Source of the DNA: Curtobacterium sp. 458
Lineage (GTDB): Bacteria > Actinomycetota > Actinomycetes > Actinomycetales > Microbacteriaceae
Assembly: GCF_030406605.1 (NCBI RefSeq)
Contig: NZ_CP129104.1
Span: forward strand, 496,001-560,000
Length of the DNA: 64,000 bases
Direction: 5' to 3'
Both the position numbers and the translations under genes were made by a program. This document shows, one piece after another, positions 8,148-16,667 of this stretch (the stretch's first letter is position 1; every line of letters starts with the position of its first letter). Under the pieces are notes generated by a model. That model worked only from the letters and a program-made list of their open reading frames with translations, searched no databases and was not told where the DNA came from.

Positions 8148-8198
8148 CCGCCGATCATCCCTGAGCGGCCTGTCAGACTCCGGCGCGGGACCTGAGCG

Positions 8199-9347
8199 TC
8201 ACCCGAGGCCCATGTGCGAGGTCCGCACGTGGGTGAGGGACCGAGCGAGCGCACCTCGCGCCACCGCGTCGCGACCGACCGTCGACGGCACGACCTCGAC
8301 GGGGTGCCGCAGCTCGGGCGTCACGAGCCCCTGCAGCGCTGCGGCGAAGACGTCTGCGGCGGGCAGGACCTCTCCCCCGACCACGACGACCTGCGGGTCG
8401 AGCGTCGTGACGAGCTGAACCACGCCCGGGGCCACGTCGGCCGCGAACGCGCGGACGACCTCGACGGCCCCGGGGTCGCCGTGCCCGGCCGACGCGAAGA
8501 CCGACTCGAGGTCCGTGCCGGGGGCGATCCGCGCCTCCAGGCGGGTCGGCGCGGACGGCCACCCGGTCGAGGCGAGGCCTCCCATCTCACCCGCGGCGCC
8601 GCGCGCCCCGCGCGCCAGCGATCCGTCGACCAGGTAGGACGCTCCGATCTGCCGCCCCATGACGAGGTAGAGCGCGTCGTCGACACCGCGGAACCGGCCC
8701 CACATCGCCTCGGCGGTCGCCGCGAGCTTGGCGTCGTTGTCGAAGAAGGTCGCCGCCCCGGGGAAGAGGTCCTGGATGCGGCCGGGCACCCGCGACTCCA
8801 CCCACTGGGGCACCGCGACCGTGTAGTCGATCGCGCCCGAGCGGTCGACGACCGCCGGCACGCCGAACGTGGCGGCGAGCACCCGGTCGGGCGCGACGCC
8901 CTCGGTGAGCCGCTGCACGACGTCCTGCACGCTCGTCCAGGCCTGCTCGGCGCTGGTCAGGTCGGCGTAGCGCTCCTCGACCCGGACGGTCGTCGCGCCC
9001 CGGAGGTCCGCGCGCAGACCGACGATGCCGTGCAGCCCGAGGTCCACGCCGAGGACCGCACCGGCCGACGCGTCGGCGGCGAAGCGCTTGGCACGACGCC
9101 CGGCCTTGTTCGGGGTCGCGATGGCCTCGGCCTCGGCGACCCACCCTTCGTCCACGAGGTCGGCGAGCGCAGCCTCGACAGTCGGACGGGAGAGCCCGAC
9201 CGTCCGGCTCAGTTCCGTGACCGTCCGGGAGGCGTCCTCGCGGAAGAGCTCGTCGAGGATCGCGCGCGAGTTGATCAGCCGCAGCACACCGGGGGTCGTC
9301 CCCACTACGGTGCTCGGGAGCGTTGACACGGTCTCTTCCACGGCCAT
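8199..9347 (-). CDS. ROK family transcriptional regulator (probable amino-sugar regulator)
   Basis: About 382 residues: an N-terminal winged helix-turn-helix (SRTVTELSRTVGLSRPTVEAALADLVDEGWV) followed by a ROK sugar-binding domain (GVDLGLHGIVGL; AATFGVPAVVDRSG; FFDNDAKLAATAEA). The cysteine-rich zinc motif of most ROK proteins is missing; the protein has no cysteine at all. It is divergent from a GH20 hexosaminidase, with a 24-bp operator-like site between them, so it probably controls that gene in response to an amino sugar. Start options are ATG 9347 (TAATAT 7 nt upstream, leaderless) or GTG 9341 (GGAGG 8 nt upstream). Confidence 0.87.
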   Translation of the reverse strand: MAVEETVSTLPSTVVGTTPGVLRLINSRAILDELFREDASRTVTELSRTVGLSRPTVEAALADLVDEGWVAEAEAIATPNKAGRRAKRFAADASAGAVLGVDLGLHGIVGLRADLRGATTVRVEERYADLTSAEQAWTSVQDVVQRLTEGVAPDRVLAATFGVPAVVDRSGAIDYTVAVPQWVESRVPGRIQDLFPGAATFFDNDAKLAATAEAMWGRFRGVDDALYLVMGRQIGASYLVDGSLARGARGAAGEMGGLASTGWPSAPTRLEARIAPGTDLESVFASAGHGDPGAVEVVRAFAADVAPGVVQLVTTLDPQVVVVGGEVLPAADVFAAALQGLVTPELRHPVEVVPSTVGRDAVARGALARSLTHVRTSHMGLG

Positions 9348-9381
9348 AGCCTCCATATTACGAAAGACCATTGAGGAATGG
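9323..9381 (+). promoter_or_regulatory. Hexosaminidase promoter with ROK-type operator
   Basis: TTGACA (9323-9328) is a good -35; the -10 near 9345-9350 (CATAGC region) is weak. Immediately downstream, 9358-9381 holds an imperfect palindrome with left half TTACGAAAG and right half ATTGAGGAA followed by TGG. It matches a site at 19053-19076 in 18 of 24 positions. The opposite strand carries the TAATAT hexamer of the ROK gene inside the same region, so one site could control both directions. Confidence 0.55.
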
Positions 9382-9391
9382 TGGACCTGAC

Positions 9392-11128
9392 ATGCTCATC
9401 CCCCGCCCGCGCCGTACCGAAGCGGGAACCGGCGCCTTCGAGATCACCGCGTCGACCCGCATCGCTGCCGACGACGACACCGCGTCGGTGCGACTGTACC
9501 TGCAGCAGACCCTCCGCGGCTCGACCGGCCTGCCGGTGCGCGACGCGGAACGTCACGAGGGGGCCGACGTCATCGCGCTGCGGGTCGCTTCCCCGGCGGA
9601 GCTCGAGACCCTGCCGGCCGGACCCGCGACCGCGGCCGGACCCGCGGCCGACGGACCCGCGTCGGCTCCGGGCGACCGCAGCGAGGCGTTCCGGCTCACG
9701 GTCACGCCCGAGCGGATCGAGGTGGTCGGCGGTTCGGCTGCCGGTGTCTTCTACGGTGTGCAGGCCCTGCTGCAGTCCCTGCCGGCCGACGTGTACCGGC
9801 ACGGACGCGTCGGGACGGGGCCGTGGACGGTCCCCGCGACGGTCGTCGAGGACGCCCCCGCCTTCGCCTGGCGGGGCGTGATGCTCGACGTCTGCCGCCA
9901 CTTCCGCACGAAGCACGAGGTCATGCGGGTCGTCGACCAACTCGCCGCGCACCGGATCAACCGCCTGCACTTCCACCTCACCGAGGACCAGGGGTGGCGG
10001 ATCGAGATCCGGAAGTACCCGCGTCTGACCGAGGTCGGCTCGTGGCGGCGCGAGTCCCAGGTCGGCGCGCACGTGGCGGACGCCGACGGGGCGCTCCGTC
10101 CCGCCGGGTTCGACGGACGCCCGCACGGCGGGTACTACACGCACGACGACGTCCGCGAGATCGTCGCCTACGCAGCCGACCGCTTCGTCACCGTCGTGCC
10201 CGAGATCGAGACGCCTGGTCACGTCCGCGCCGCCCTCGCCGCGTACCCGGAGCTCGGCGTCCACCCGGACCGCCCGGTCGAGGTCTGGACGGAGTGGGGC
10301 ATCGCCGACGACGTCCTCAACGCCGAGGAGTCCACGATCGCGTTCTTCCAGGACGTCCTCGACGAGGTCATCGACCTCTTCCCGAGCCCGTACATCGGCA
10401 TCGGCGGCGACGAGTGCCCGAAGGTGCAGTGGGAGCACGACCCGCGCACGCAGGAGCGCATGCGGGAGCTCGGGCTGGCAGACGAGGAGCAGCTCCAGGC
10501 GTGGATCATCGGTCGGCTCGCGGCACACGTCGAGTCGCGGGGCCGACGTGCCTTCGGCTGGGACGAGATCCTCGAGGGCGGTACCCTGTCCCCGTCGGCC
10601 ACCGTGCTGTCGTGGCGCGGGCTCACGGGTGCGCGGACGGCGGCGAAGCGGGGCCACGACGTGATCTCGTCCCCGGACGACCAGGCGTACCTCGACTACC
10701 GCCAGAGCGACCTGCCGACCGAGCCGATCCCGGTGTCGATCGTGCTCTCCGTCGACGACGTCTTCGCGTTCGACCCGGTGCCCTCGGGCCTGACCGACGC
10801 CGAGCGGGCGCACGTCATCGGCGGCCAGGGCAACATGTGGACCGAGCACGTCGACACTGCCCGGAAGCTCGACTACCAGCTCTTCCCCCGGGTGGCGGCG
10901 CTGTCCGAGGCGCTGTGGTCGGCGGACGTCGCCGGACCACGGGACGTCGCGGAGTTCCGCGGACGCCTGGCGGAGCACACGGCACGGCTCGAGGCGATGG
11001 GGATCGAGTACCGGCACGAGGCCGGGCCGTTCCCGTGGGAGCAGCGGCCGGGGGTGCCGGGGCGGCCGGCCTCACGAGAGGAACGCGCGGCGTACATCGA
11101 CGCGGTGACGGCGAACATCGCGGAGTAG
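9392..11128 (+). CDS. Beta-N-acetylhexosaminidase, glycoside hydrolase family 20
   Basis: 578-residue enzyme releasing terminal GlcNAc or GalNAc from chitooligosaccharides or glycans by substrate-assisted catalysis. An N-terminal GH20b-like domain (about 1-150) includes an Ala/Gly/Pro-rich insertion. It is followed by the catalytic barrel starting at FAWRGVMLDVCRHF, with HLTEDQGWRIEI and the catalytic pair in IGGDECPKVQW (Asp340-Glu341). No signal peptide is visible, so it is probably cytoplasmic and acts on imported oligosaccharides. ATG 9392 is used. The ROK operator just upstream and the proposed importer at 15717-19030 fit a shared amino-sugar role. Confidence 0.93.
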   Translation: MLIPRPRRTEAGTGAFEITASTRIAADDDTASVRLYLQQTLRGSTGLPVRDAERHEGADVIALRVASPAELETLPAGPATAAGPAADGPASAPGDRSEAFRLTVTPERIEVVGGSAAGVFYGVQALLQSLPADVYRHGRVGTGPWTVPATVVEDAPAFAWRGVMLDVCRHFRTKHEVMRVVDQLAAHRINRLHFHLTEDQGWRIEIRKYPRLTEVGSWRRESQVGAHVADADGALRPAGFDGRPHGGYYTHDDVREIVAYAADRFVTVVPEIETPGHVRAALAAYPELGVHPDRPVEVWTEWGIADDVLNAEESTIAFFQDVLDEVIDLFPSPYIGIGGDECPKVQWEHDPRTQERMRELGLADEEQLQAWIIGRLAAHVESRGRRAFGWDEILEGGTLSPSATVLSWRGLTGARTAAKRGHDVISSPDDQAYLDYRQSDLPTEPIPVSIVLSVDDVFAFDPVPSGLTDAERAHVIGGQGNMWTEHVDTARKLDYQLFPRVAALSEALWSADVAGPRDVAEFRGRLAEHTARLEAMGIEYRHEAGPFPWEQRPGVPGRPASREERAAYIDAVTANIAE

Positions 11129-11336
11129 CGCGCGGGGCTGGCTGGACCGACCGGACGCGGAGGGCGCCGATCGGTCACGACTCCCCGCTCAGCTCCCCCG
11201 ATAGGTCGCGAATCGTCGCGCCCCACTCGCGAGAGCGACGTTCCGTGACCGCTCGACCTGCGGCCCGCGGGGCGTCGCGACCGCTCCGCGCTGCGAGTAC
11301 AGGGCAGAGTCGCGCCCCGTGCGCGACGCACCCACG

Positions 11337-11384
11337 GACGGACGGGAGGCACGGTGCCAGCTGGCACCGTGCCTCCCGTCCGTC
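11337..11384. terminator. 48-bp perfect palindrome, bidirectional terminator (GGGAGGC family)
   Basis: Arms 11337-11360 and 11361-11384 are exact reverse complements without a loop, core GGACGGGAGGCACGGTGCC. It lies between the convergent hexosaminidase and fruA genes, 16 nt past the fruA stop. The remaining intergenic bases (11129-11336) contain scattered GTCGCGA/TCGCGAC words but no gene. Confidence 0.78.
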
Positions 11385-11399
11385 ACGTGGTGACGTCGA

Positions 11400-13529
11400 C
11401 TACGCCGCGACCGGCGCGCGCTGCCCCACCGTCTCGGCCGCGACCGCGGCCTCGGAGCCCGCGGCGGCCTCGTCCACCGGACGACGACGCACCCACTTCT
11501 TCAGCCCGACCAGCACGAGCGCGGAGACCACGGTGCCGGCGAGGATCGCGACGATGAACATCCAGATGTTGCCGATCGCGAAGAAGACGAAGATGCCGCC
11601 GTGCGGTGCCCGCGAGGTCACACCGGCCGCCATCGAGATCGCCCCGGTGACCGCGGCACCGATCATCGACGCCGGGATGACGCGGAGCGGGTCGGCCGCG
11701 GCGAACGGGATCGCACCCTCGGAGATGAACGACGCACCGAGCAGCCACGCGGCCTTGCCGTTCTCCCGCTCCGGCTTGGTGAAGCCGCGACGGTAGAGGA
11801 CGGTCGAGGCGAGCGCGAGGGCCAGCGGCGGGACCATGCCCGCGGCCATGACGGCGGCCATGATCTCGAACGGCACGACGTTGGTGGCCGAACCGGCACC
11901 GAGGCCGGCGACCGCGAACGCGTACGCCACCTTGTTGACCGGGCCACCGAGGTCGAACGCCATCATGAGGCCGAGGATGATGCCGAGCAGGATCGCCGAG
12001 GCGCCGGACAGCGAGTTCAGCCACGCGGTGAGCTGCGTCATGACCCAGGCGATCGGACCGCCGAGCACGAGGAGCATGAGGCCCGAGGCGATGATCGACG
12101 CGAACAGCGGGATGATCACGACCGGCATGAGTCCGCGCAGCCAGCGCCAGGTCGGGATGCGCCCGATCCAGTACGCAGCGCCACCGGCGATGAGGCCACC
12201 GACGAGCCCTCCGAGGAAGCCCGCGTTCATGAAGACGGCGATCGAACCGGCGACGAAGCCCGGCGCGATGCCCGGACGGTCGGCGATGGCGTACGCGATG
12301 TACCCGGCGAGTGCTGCGACGAGGAAGCCGAGCGAGACGCCACCGATCTGGAACGCGGCCGCACCGAGGTAGTAAGCGAGCCCCTCCGGCGGGAGGTTGA
12401 CGAGGGTGTAGTTCGTCAGCGTGTAGACGGCGTTGTTCTGGCCGGAGTCGCCGTGCTGCAGCGCGATGCCGTAGCCGGCGAGCAGGAAGCCGAGCGCGAT
12501 GAGCAGACCGCCGCCCGCGACGAACGGGATCATGTAGCTGACACCGGTGAGGAGCCAGCGCTTGAGCGCCTGCCCGAAGTGCTCGTCGGGCTTCGTGGTC
12601 TCGGCGGTCGCCGCACCGCCCTGGACGCGCGCGGCGTTCGGGTCGTCGGCGGCTCGGAGGGCCTCGGCGATCATCTTGTCGGGCTCGTCCACGCCGCGCT
12701 TCACCGGTCCGGACACGAGGGGCTTGCCCGCGAACCGGCCGCGGTCGCGCACGTCGACGTCCACGGCGAACACGACGGCGTCGGCCCGGGCGATGAGCGC
12801 CGGGTCGAGCGGCTCGACCTGCGAGGACCCCTGGGTCTCGACGTGCATCTCGGCACCGGCCCGCTGGGCGGCGGCGACGAGGGCGTCGGCAGCCATGTAG
12901 GTGTGCGCGATGCCGGTCGGGCAGGCGGTGACGCCGACGATGACCTTGCGGGCACGCGCGGCGGTGTTGCTCGTGGTCGCGTCACCGGACGCGGCCTGCG
13001 TCGACGGTGCTGCGGCCGGCCGGGAGGCGCTGCTCGCGTTCCCGACGCCGGCTGCGGCGACCTCGCCGCCCACCTCGCGCTCGACGAGGTCGACGATCTC
13101 CTGCGGGGTCGACGCGGCGCGGAGCGCCGCGGTGAAGTCCTCGCGGATGAGCGCCCGGGCGAGGGTCGAGAGGACCGTGAGGTGGTCCTTGTCGGCGCCC
13201 TCGGGCACGGCGATCATGAAGACGACGTCGGCGTCGCCGTCCGGAGCGCCGAACGGCACCTTCCGGGCGAGGCGCGAGAACGCGAGGGTCGGGCTCGACA
13301 CCGAGGCCGACCGTGCGTGCGGGATGGCGATGCCGCCGGGCACGCCCGTGCCGACGCTGGCTTCGCGCTTGATGGCGTCCTCGGCGAGGGCGGCGCCGTC
13401 GGCTGCGCGGCCGGTGGCGGCGACGCGGTCGGCGAGGACGCGGATGACGTCGCTCGACGTCGCTCCGAGGTCCTCGTCGAGGCCGACGAGCTCAGCGCTG
13501 ATGAGGCGCTGCGTCGTGTCTGCGGACAT
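11400..13529 (-). CDS. fruA: Fructose PTS EIIABC component
   Basis: 709-residue fusion that phosphorylates fructose during uptake to give fructose 1-phosphate. Domain order: EIIA(Fru) about 1-155 with the phospho-His71 in GIAIPHARS; an Ala/Ser linker; EIIB about 195-295 with phospho-Cys203 in VTACPTGIAHTY; and the membrane EIIC domain from about 330 to 690 (start LTGVSYMIPFVAGGGLLIALGFLL, later MMAFDLGGPVNK and SEGAIPFAA). AAAGGAG precedes the ATG. It is the last gene of fruR-fruK-fruA; a 95-nt gap without a gene separates it from fruK. No HPr or EI gene is present. Confidence 0.95.
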   Translation of the reverse strand: MSADTTQRLISAELVGLDEDLGATSSDVIRVLADRVAATGRAADGAALAEDAIKREASVGTGVPGGIAIPHARSASVSSPTLAFSRLARKVPFGAPDGDADVVFMIAVPEGADKDHLTVLSTLARALIREDFTAALRAASTPQEIVDLVEREVGGEVAAAGVGNASSASRPAAAPSTQAASGDATTSNTAARARKVIVGVTACPTGIAHTYMAADALVAAAQRAGAEMHVETQGSSQVEPLDPALIARADAVVFAVDVDVRDRGRFAGKPLVSGPVKRGVDEPDKMIAEALRAADDPNAARVQGGAATAETTKPDEHFGQALKRWLLTGVSYMIPFVAGGGLLIALGFLLAGYGIALQHGDSGQNNAVYTLTNYTLVNLPPEGLAYYLGAAAFQIGGVSLGFLVAALAGYIAYAIADRPGIAPGFVAGSIAVFMNAGFLGGLVGGLIAGGAAYWIGRIPTWRWLRGLMPVVIIPLFASIIASGLMLLVLGGPIAWVMTQLTAWLNSLSGASAILLGIILGLMMAFDLGGPVNKVAYAFAVAGLGAGSATNVVPFEIMAAVMAAGMVPPLALALASTVLYRRGFTKPERENGKAAWLLGASFISEGAIPFAAADPLRVIPASMIGAAVTGAISMAAGVTSRAPHGGIFVFFAIGNIWMFIVAILAGTVVSALVLVGLKKWVRRRPVDEAAAGSEAAVAAETVGQRAPVAA

Positions 13530-13624
13530 GGGTTGCTCCTTTGCAGTGGCGCCGGGGGCGCGGGCCGTGCTTCGTGCTGGTGGGTGGGGGTCGTACGGGT
13601 TGTCGTGCGGGTGGTCGTCGGGGT

Positions 13625-14671
13625 TCAGACCGGTGCCGGTGCAGCTGGTGCCGGTGCCGTCGGTGTCGCGGGCCGCAGTGCTCGGACCGCGATGGCGGTG
13701 GGATCGGTGTGGTCGAGTGCGGGGACGTCGCTGCCCGGGAGTGCGGCTGCCGCCGCTCCGGTCGCGACGGCCTGGGCGAGGCGTTCCTCCGGCCGCGCTC
13801 CGGCGACCTCGGCGAGCAGGTACCCGGCGAGGGAGGAGTCCCCCGCCCCGACGGTCGAGCGGGCGACGATCTTCGGGGCGGCGGCGGCGTGCGCTCCGTC
13901 GGGGCCGACGAGGACGGCGCCGGCGCTGCCGAGGGTGAGCAGGACGGTGTCCACACCCCGCGACCGGAGTCGTTCCGCTGCGGCGGCCGCGGCGTCGAGG
14001 TCCCGCTCGTACTCGTCGGGGTCGCCGCCGACGACCTCGGCGAGTTCCTCGGCGTTCGGCTTGACGAGGTCGATCCGCTCGCCGGACTGCAGCAGGGCCG
14101 TGAACGGGACGCCCGAGGAGTCGACGGCGATCCGGACGTCCTCACCGTGGCGGGCGCGGACGGCCCGGACCAGCTCGGCGAGCGCGTCGTCCGGGAGTCC
14201 CGGCGGCAGCGACCCGGCGAGGACGACCCAGCGTGCACCGGGTCCGGTCGGGGTCGGCCCCGCGGCGTCGGCGACGAGCGAGGCGAACTCCTCGAGGCGT
14301 CCGGCGAGGGACGGCCCGGGCTCGTTGAGCTTCGTGGTCGTGCCGGTGGGCTCGGTGACCGTGACGTTCGAGCGGAGCGGCGCGCCGATCGGCATCGCGG
14401 CCGTCGGGATGCCGCGGGTCGCGAGGCCGAGCAGCACGGGGTCGAGCTCGTCGCCCGGCAGGACCGCGATCGTGTCGCCACCGCTCGCCACGACGACGCG
14501 GGAGACGTTGACGCCCTTGCCGCCCGGCTCCGCCGTGGACCGCGTGGCGCGCTGGACGGCGCCGCGCTGGAGTTCACCGGCGAGCTCGATCGTGCGGTCG
14601 AGGCTCGGGTTCGGCGTCACCGTGACGATGCGCGTGCTGGTCCGCGCGTCGTGGCTCGGGTTCTGGTTCAT
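13625..14671 (-). CDS. fruK: 1-phosphofructokinase
   Basis: 348-residue PfkB-family kinase converting fructose 1-phosphate to fructose 1,6-bisphosphate. It shows the N-terminal TVTPNPSLDRTIEL, the GGKGVNVSR substrate loop, LAGSLPPGLP, KPNAEELAEVVG, and the ATP/anion-hole motif STVGAGDSSLAGYLLAE with the catalytic Asp. Its ATG at 14671 overlaps the fruR stop (ATGA). Position between a DeoR regulator and the fructose EIIABC gene makes the substrate assignment firm. The C-terminus is a non-conserved Pro/Ala tail. Confidence 0.95.
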   Translation of the reverse strand: MNQNPSHDARTSTRIVTVTPNPSLDRTIELAGELQRGAVQRATRSTAEPGGKGVNVSRVVVASGGDTIAVLPGDELDPVLLGLATRGIPTAAMPIGAPLRSNVTVTEPTGTTTKLNEPGPSLAGRLEEFASLVADAAGPTPTGPGARWVVLAGSLPPGLPDDALAELVRAVRARHGEDVRIAVDSSGVPFTALLQSGERIDLVKPNAEELAEVVGGDPDEYERDLDAAAAAAERLRSRGVDTVLLTLGSAGAVLVGPDGAHAAAAPKIVARSTVGAGDSSLAGYLLAEVAGARPEERLAQAVATGAAAAALPGSDVPALDHTDPTAIAVRALRPATPTAPAPAAPAPV

Positions 14672-15456
14672 GCGACGACCACCTCGACGTCCGCTTCGGC
14701 GAGCGCACCGGCGAGGTCCGCCGGGGGCTCCTGGTCGGTGACGATCGTGTCGACCTCGTCGAGCCGGGCGAAGCGCATGAGGGCCTCGACCCCGTGCTTG
14801 GCCGCGTCCGCGAGGACGACGCTCCGCCGAGCGGCCAGGACGTAGGCGCCCTTGACCGCTGCTTCGTACTCGTCCGGGGTGCTCAGCCCGAAGCCCGCGG
14901 AGAGGCCGTTCGTCCCGACGAAGGCGATGTCGGGTCGCAGCGCGCCGATCTGCTCGACCGTGGCCGTGCCGACCGCGGCGCTGGTGACGCCGCGCACCCG
15001 GCCGCCGAGGAGGTGCAGTTCGACGTGCTCGCTGTGCTGCAGGACGCCGGCGATCGGGACCGAGTTCGTGATGACGGTGATCGTCGCCCCGGCCGTGGCG
15101 GGTTCCCACCGGGCGAGTTCGGCGCCGACGGCGGCGCAGGTCGTGCCGGCGTCGAGGGCGATCGACCCGGTGAACGTCGGCGGCACGAGACGCATGGCAG
15201 CGCGGGCGATCGCGGTCTTCGCGGAGCCGTGCTGCCCCTCACGTTCGGCGACGCTCAGTTCGACGACGCTCGACCGGCCGACCGGCACCGCTCCCCCGTG
15301 CACACGGCGCAGGACGCCGGCGGACTCGAGGACGTCGAGGTCACGTCGGACGGTCTCGGTCGTGACGTCGAAGTGCTCGGCCAGTTCGGCGACGGAGACG
15401 CGCCCTGCCGACAGCAGCGAGGCGGCGATGGCGTCGTGCCGCTCGGTTGCGTACAT
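14668..15456 (-). CDS. fruR: DeoR-family regulator of the fructose operon
   Basis: 262-residue DeoR/GlpR-type repressor. The N-terminal helix-turn-helix is VSVAELAEHFDVTTETVRRDLDVLESAGVLRRVHGGAV (about 20-57), followed by the phosphosugar-sensing DeoRC domain with SIALDAGTTCAAVGAEL, TVITNSVPIAGVL, HLLGGRVRG and FVGTNGLSAGFGLSTPDEYEAAVKGA. AAGGAG is well placed before the ATG at 15456. A 22-bp perfect inverted repeat 57-78 nt upstream is the likely operator. By analogy with other FruR proteins the effector is probably fructose 1-phosphate (inference). Confidence 0.92.
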   Translation of the reverse strand: MYATERHDAIAASLLSAGRVSVAELAEHFDVTTETVRRDLDVLESAGVLRRVHGGAVPVGRSSVVELSVAEREGQHGSAKTAIARAAMRLVPPTFTGSIALDAGTTCAAVGAELARWEPATAGATITVITNSVPIAGVLQHSEHVELHLLGGRVRGVTSAAVGTATVEQIGALRPDIAFVGTNGLSAGFGLSTPDEYEAAVKGAYVLAARRSVVLADAAKHGVEALMRFARLDEVDTIVTDQEPPADLAGALAEADVEVVVA

Positions 15457-15512
15457 GCCCGAACTCCTTCGTTCCCGTGGGTTTCGAGCACTGTACGCCG
15501 CAAAGTCACACG

Positions 15513-15534
15513 TTCGCAACCGTTTCGTTGCGAA
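15513..15534. promoter_or_regulatory. FruR operator candidate
   Basis: Perfect inverted repeat TTCGCAAC, six-base spacer CGTTTC, then GTTGCGAA. It lies 57 bp upstream of fruR in an otherwise featureless 260-bp intergenic region, which supports autoregulation by the DeoR-type protein. Nothing else was recognised between 15541 and 15716. Confidence 0.65.
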
Positions 15535-15716
15535 ACCAACACGTCCACAGGCTCGGCCGGGCGCCCGCGCCACCCGTTTGGTCGCACAACACGCCGCCCG
15601 GGGCCGAGCGGGCCGACACGTTCTGCGACCAGCCGGGGTCGGCGCGACACGCGCACGCGAGCACCCGGGCGCACGAGAACACCCCGCCCTGCAGGGAGTA
15701 CGAGCACCGGTGCCGG

Positions 15717-16667
15717 CTACCCCTTGACGGCCCCCGCGGTCATCCCGCTCACCAGCCGCCGCTGCACGATCAGGAAGAACACCACCACCGGGATCGAGAA
15801 CAGCACGGACGCCGCCATGAGCCCGCCGAAGTCGGTCCCCTTGTTCGTGGAGAACCCGGCGAGCCACACCGGCAGCGTGTACATCCCCTGGTCCTTGAGC
15901 ATCACGTACGCCGTCAGGTAGTCGTTCCACGCGGCGATGAACGCGAACACGCTCGTGGCGATCACCCCCGGCATCACGAGCGGGAACAGGACGCTCCAGA
16001 GGATGCGGAACGTTCCCGCGCCGTCGACCTTCGCGGCCTCCTCGATCTCGACGGGCACGGCCACGAAGAACCCCCGCATCACCCAGATCGAGAACGGGAG
16101 GACGCTCGCGACGTACGCGAGGATCAGCCCGATGTAGCTGTTGAGCAGCCCGAGGGTCTGGAACGACAGGAACAGCGGGATGAGGAGCGCCCCGGACGGG
16201 ATCATCTGCACGAACAGGATCGCCACGAGGATCGCCCGCCGCCCGCGGAACCGGAACCGCGACAGCGCCGCCGAGGCCAGGAACCCGACCACGATCGACA
16301 GCAGCACCGCAGCCACGACGACGATCGCCGAGTTGCGCAGGTACACGAGGAACCCGTCCTGGGTCAGCGCCCGGGTGAAGTTCTCGAGCGTCGGTCGGAG
16401 CGGCAGCCAGATCGGCGTCAGCGTCGTGACCTCGTCCGCGGGCTTGAACGCCGTGTTCACCATCCAGTAGATCGGGAACACCCAGACCAGGCAGAACACC
16501 ACCGCGATGGTGTTCGCGACGATGCGCGGCTTCCGCCGACGCGCGCCGCCCGGCTCACCGCCCCGACCACGCCCGCCCGGCCTGGAGGCACGCCTCGCCC
16601 CCGCCACGTCGGGCTGCGCTTCGGAGGCGGTCACCCCGGTCACCCCGGGGGTGGTGGTGGTCGTCAC
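15717..16667 (-). CDS. Carbohydrate ABC transporter permease (MalG type)
   Basis: 316-residue inner-membrane permease of the CUT1 sugar importer class. After a disordered basic N-terminus (about 1-50) come six membrane segments, with the ATPase-contact EAA loop EEAAKVDGAGTFRILWSVLFPLVMPG in the second half. It starts with GTG at 16667, overlapping the stop of the partner permease (GTGA). Part of the N-terminal extension is encoded by a single arm of the palindromic repeat family (CCTGGAGGCAC, 16581-16591). No ATPase gene is linked, so an MsiK-like shared ATPase is expected. Confidence 0.9.
   Translation of the reverse strand: MTTTTTPGVTGVTASEAQPDVAGARRASRPGGRGRGGEPGGARRRKPRIVANTIAVVFCLVWVFPIYWMVNTAFKPADEVTTLTPIWLPLRPTLENFTRALTQDGFLVYLRNSAIVVVAAVLLSIVVGFLASAALSRFRFRGRRAILVAILFVQMIPSGALLIPLFLSFQTLGLLNSYIGLILAYVASVLPFSIWVMRGFFVAVPVEIEEAAKVDGAGTFRILWSVLFPLVMPGVIATSVFAFIAAWNDYLTAYVMLKDQGMYTLPVWLAGFSTNKGTDFGGLMAASVLFSIPVVVFFLIVQRRLVSGMTAGAVKG

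Noticed and set aside
11601..14741. A 1046-codon plus-strand open frame opposite fruA and fruK
   Set aside because: Same cause: the opposite strand encodes clear fructose PTS and kinase motifs, and the frame itself has low-complexity charged composition.
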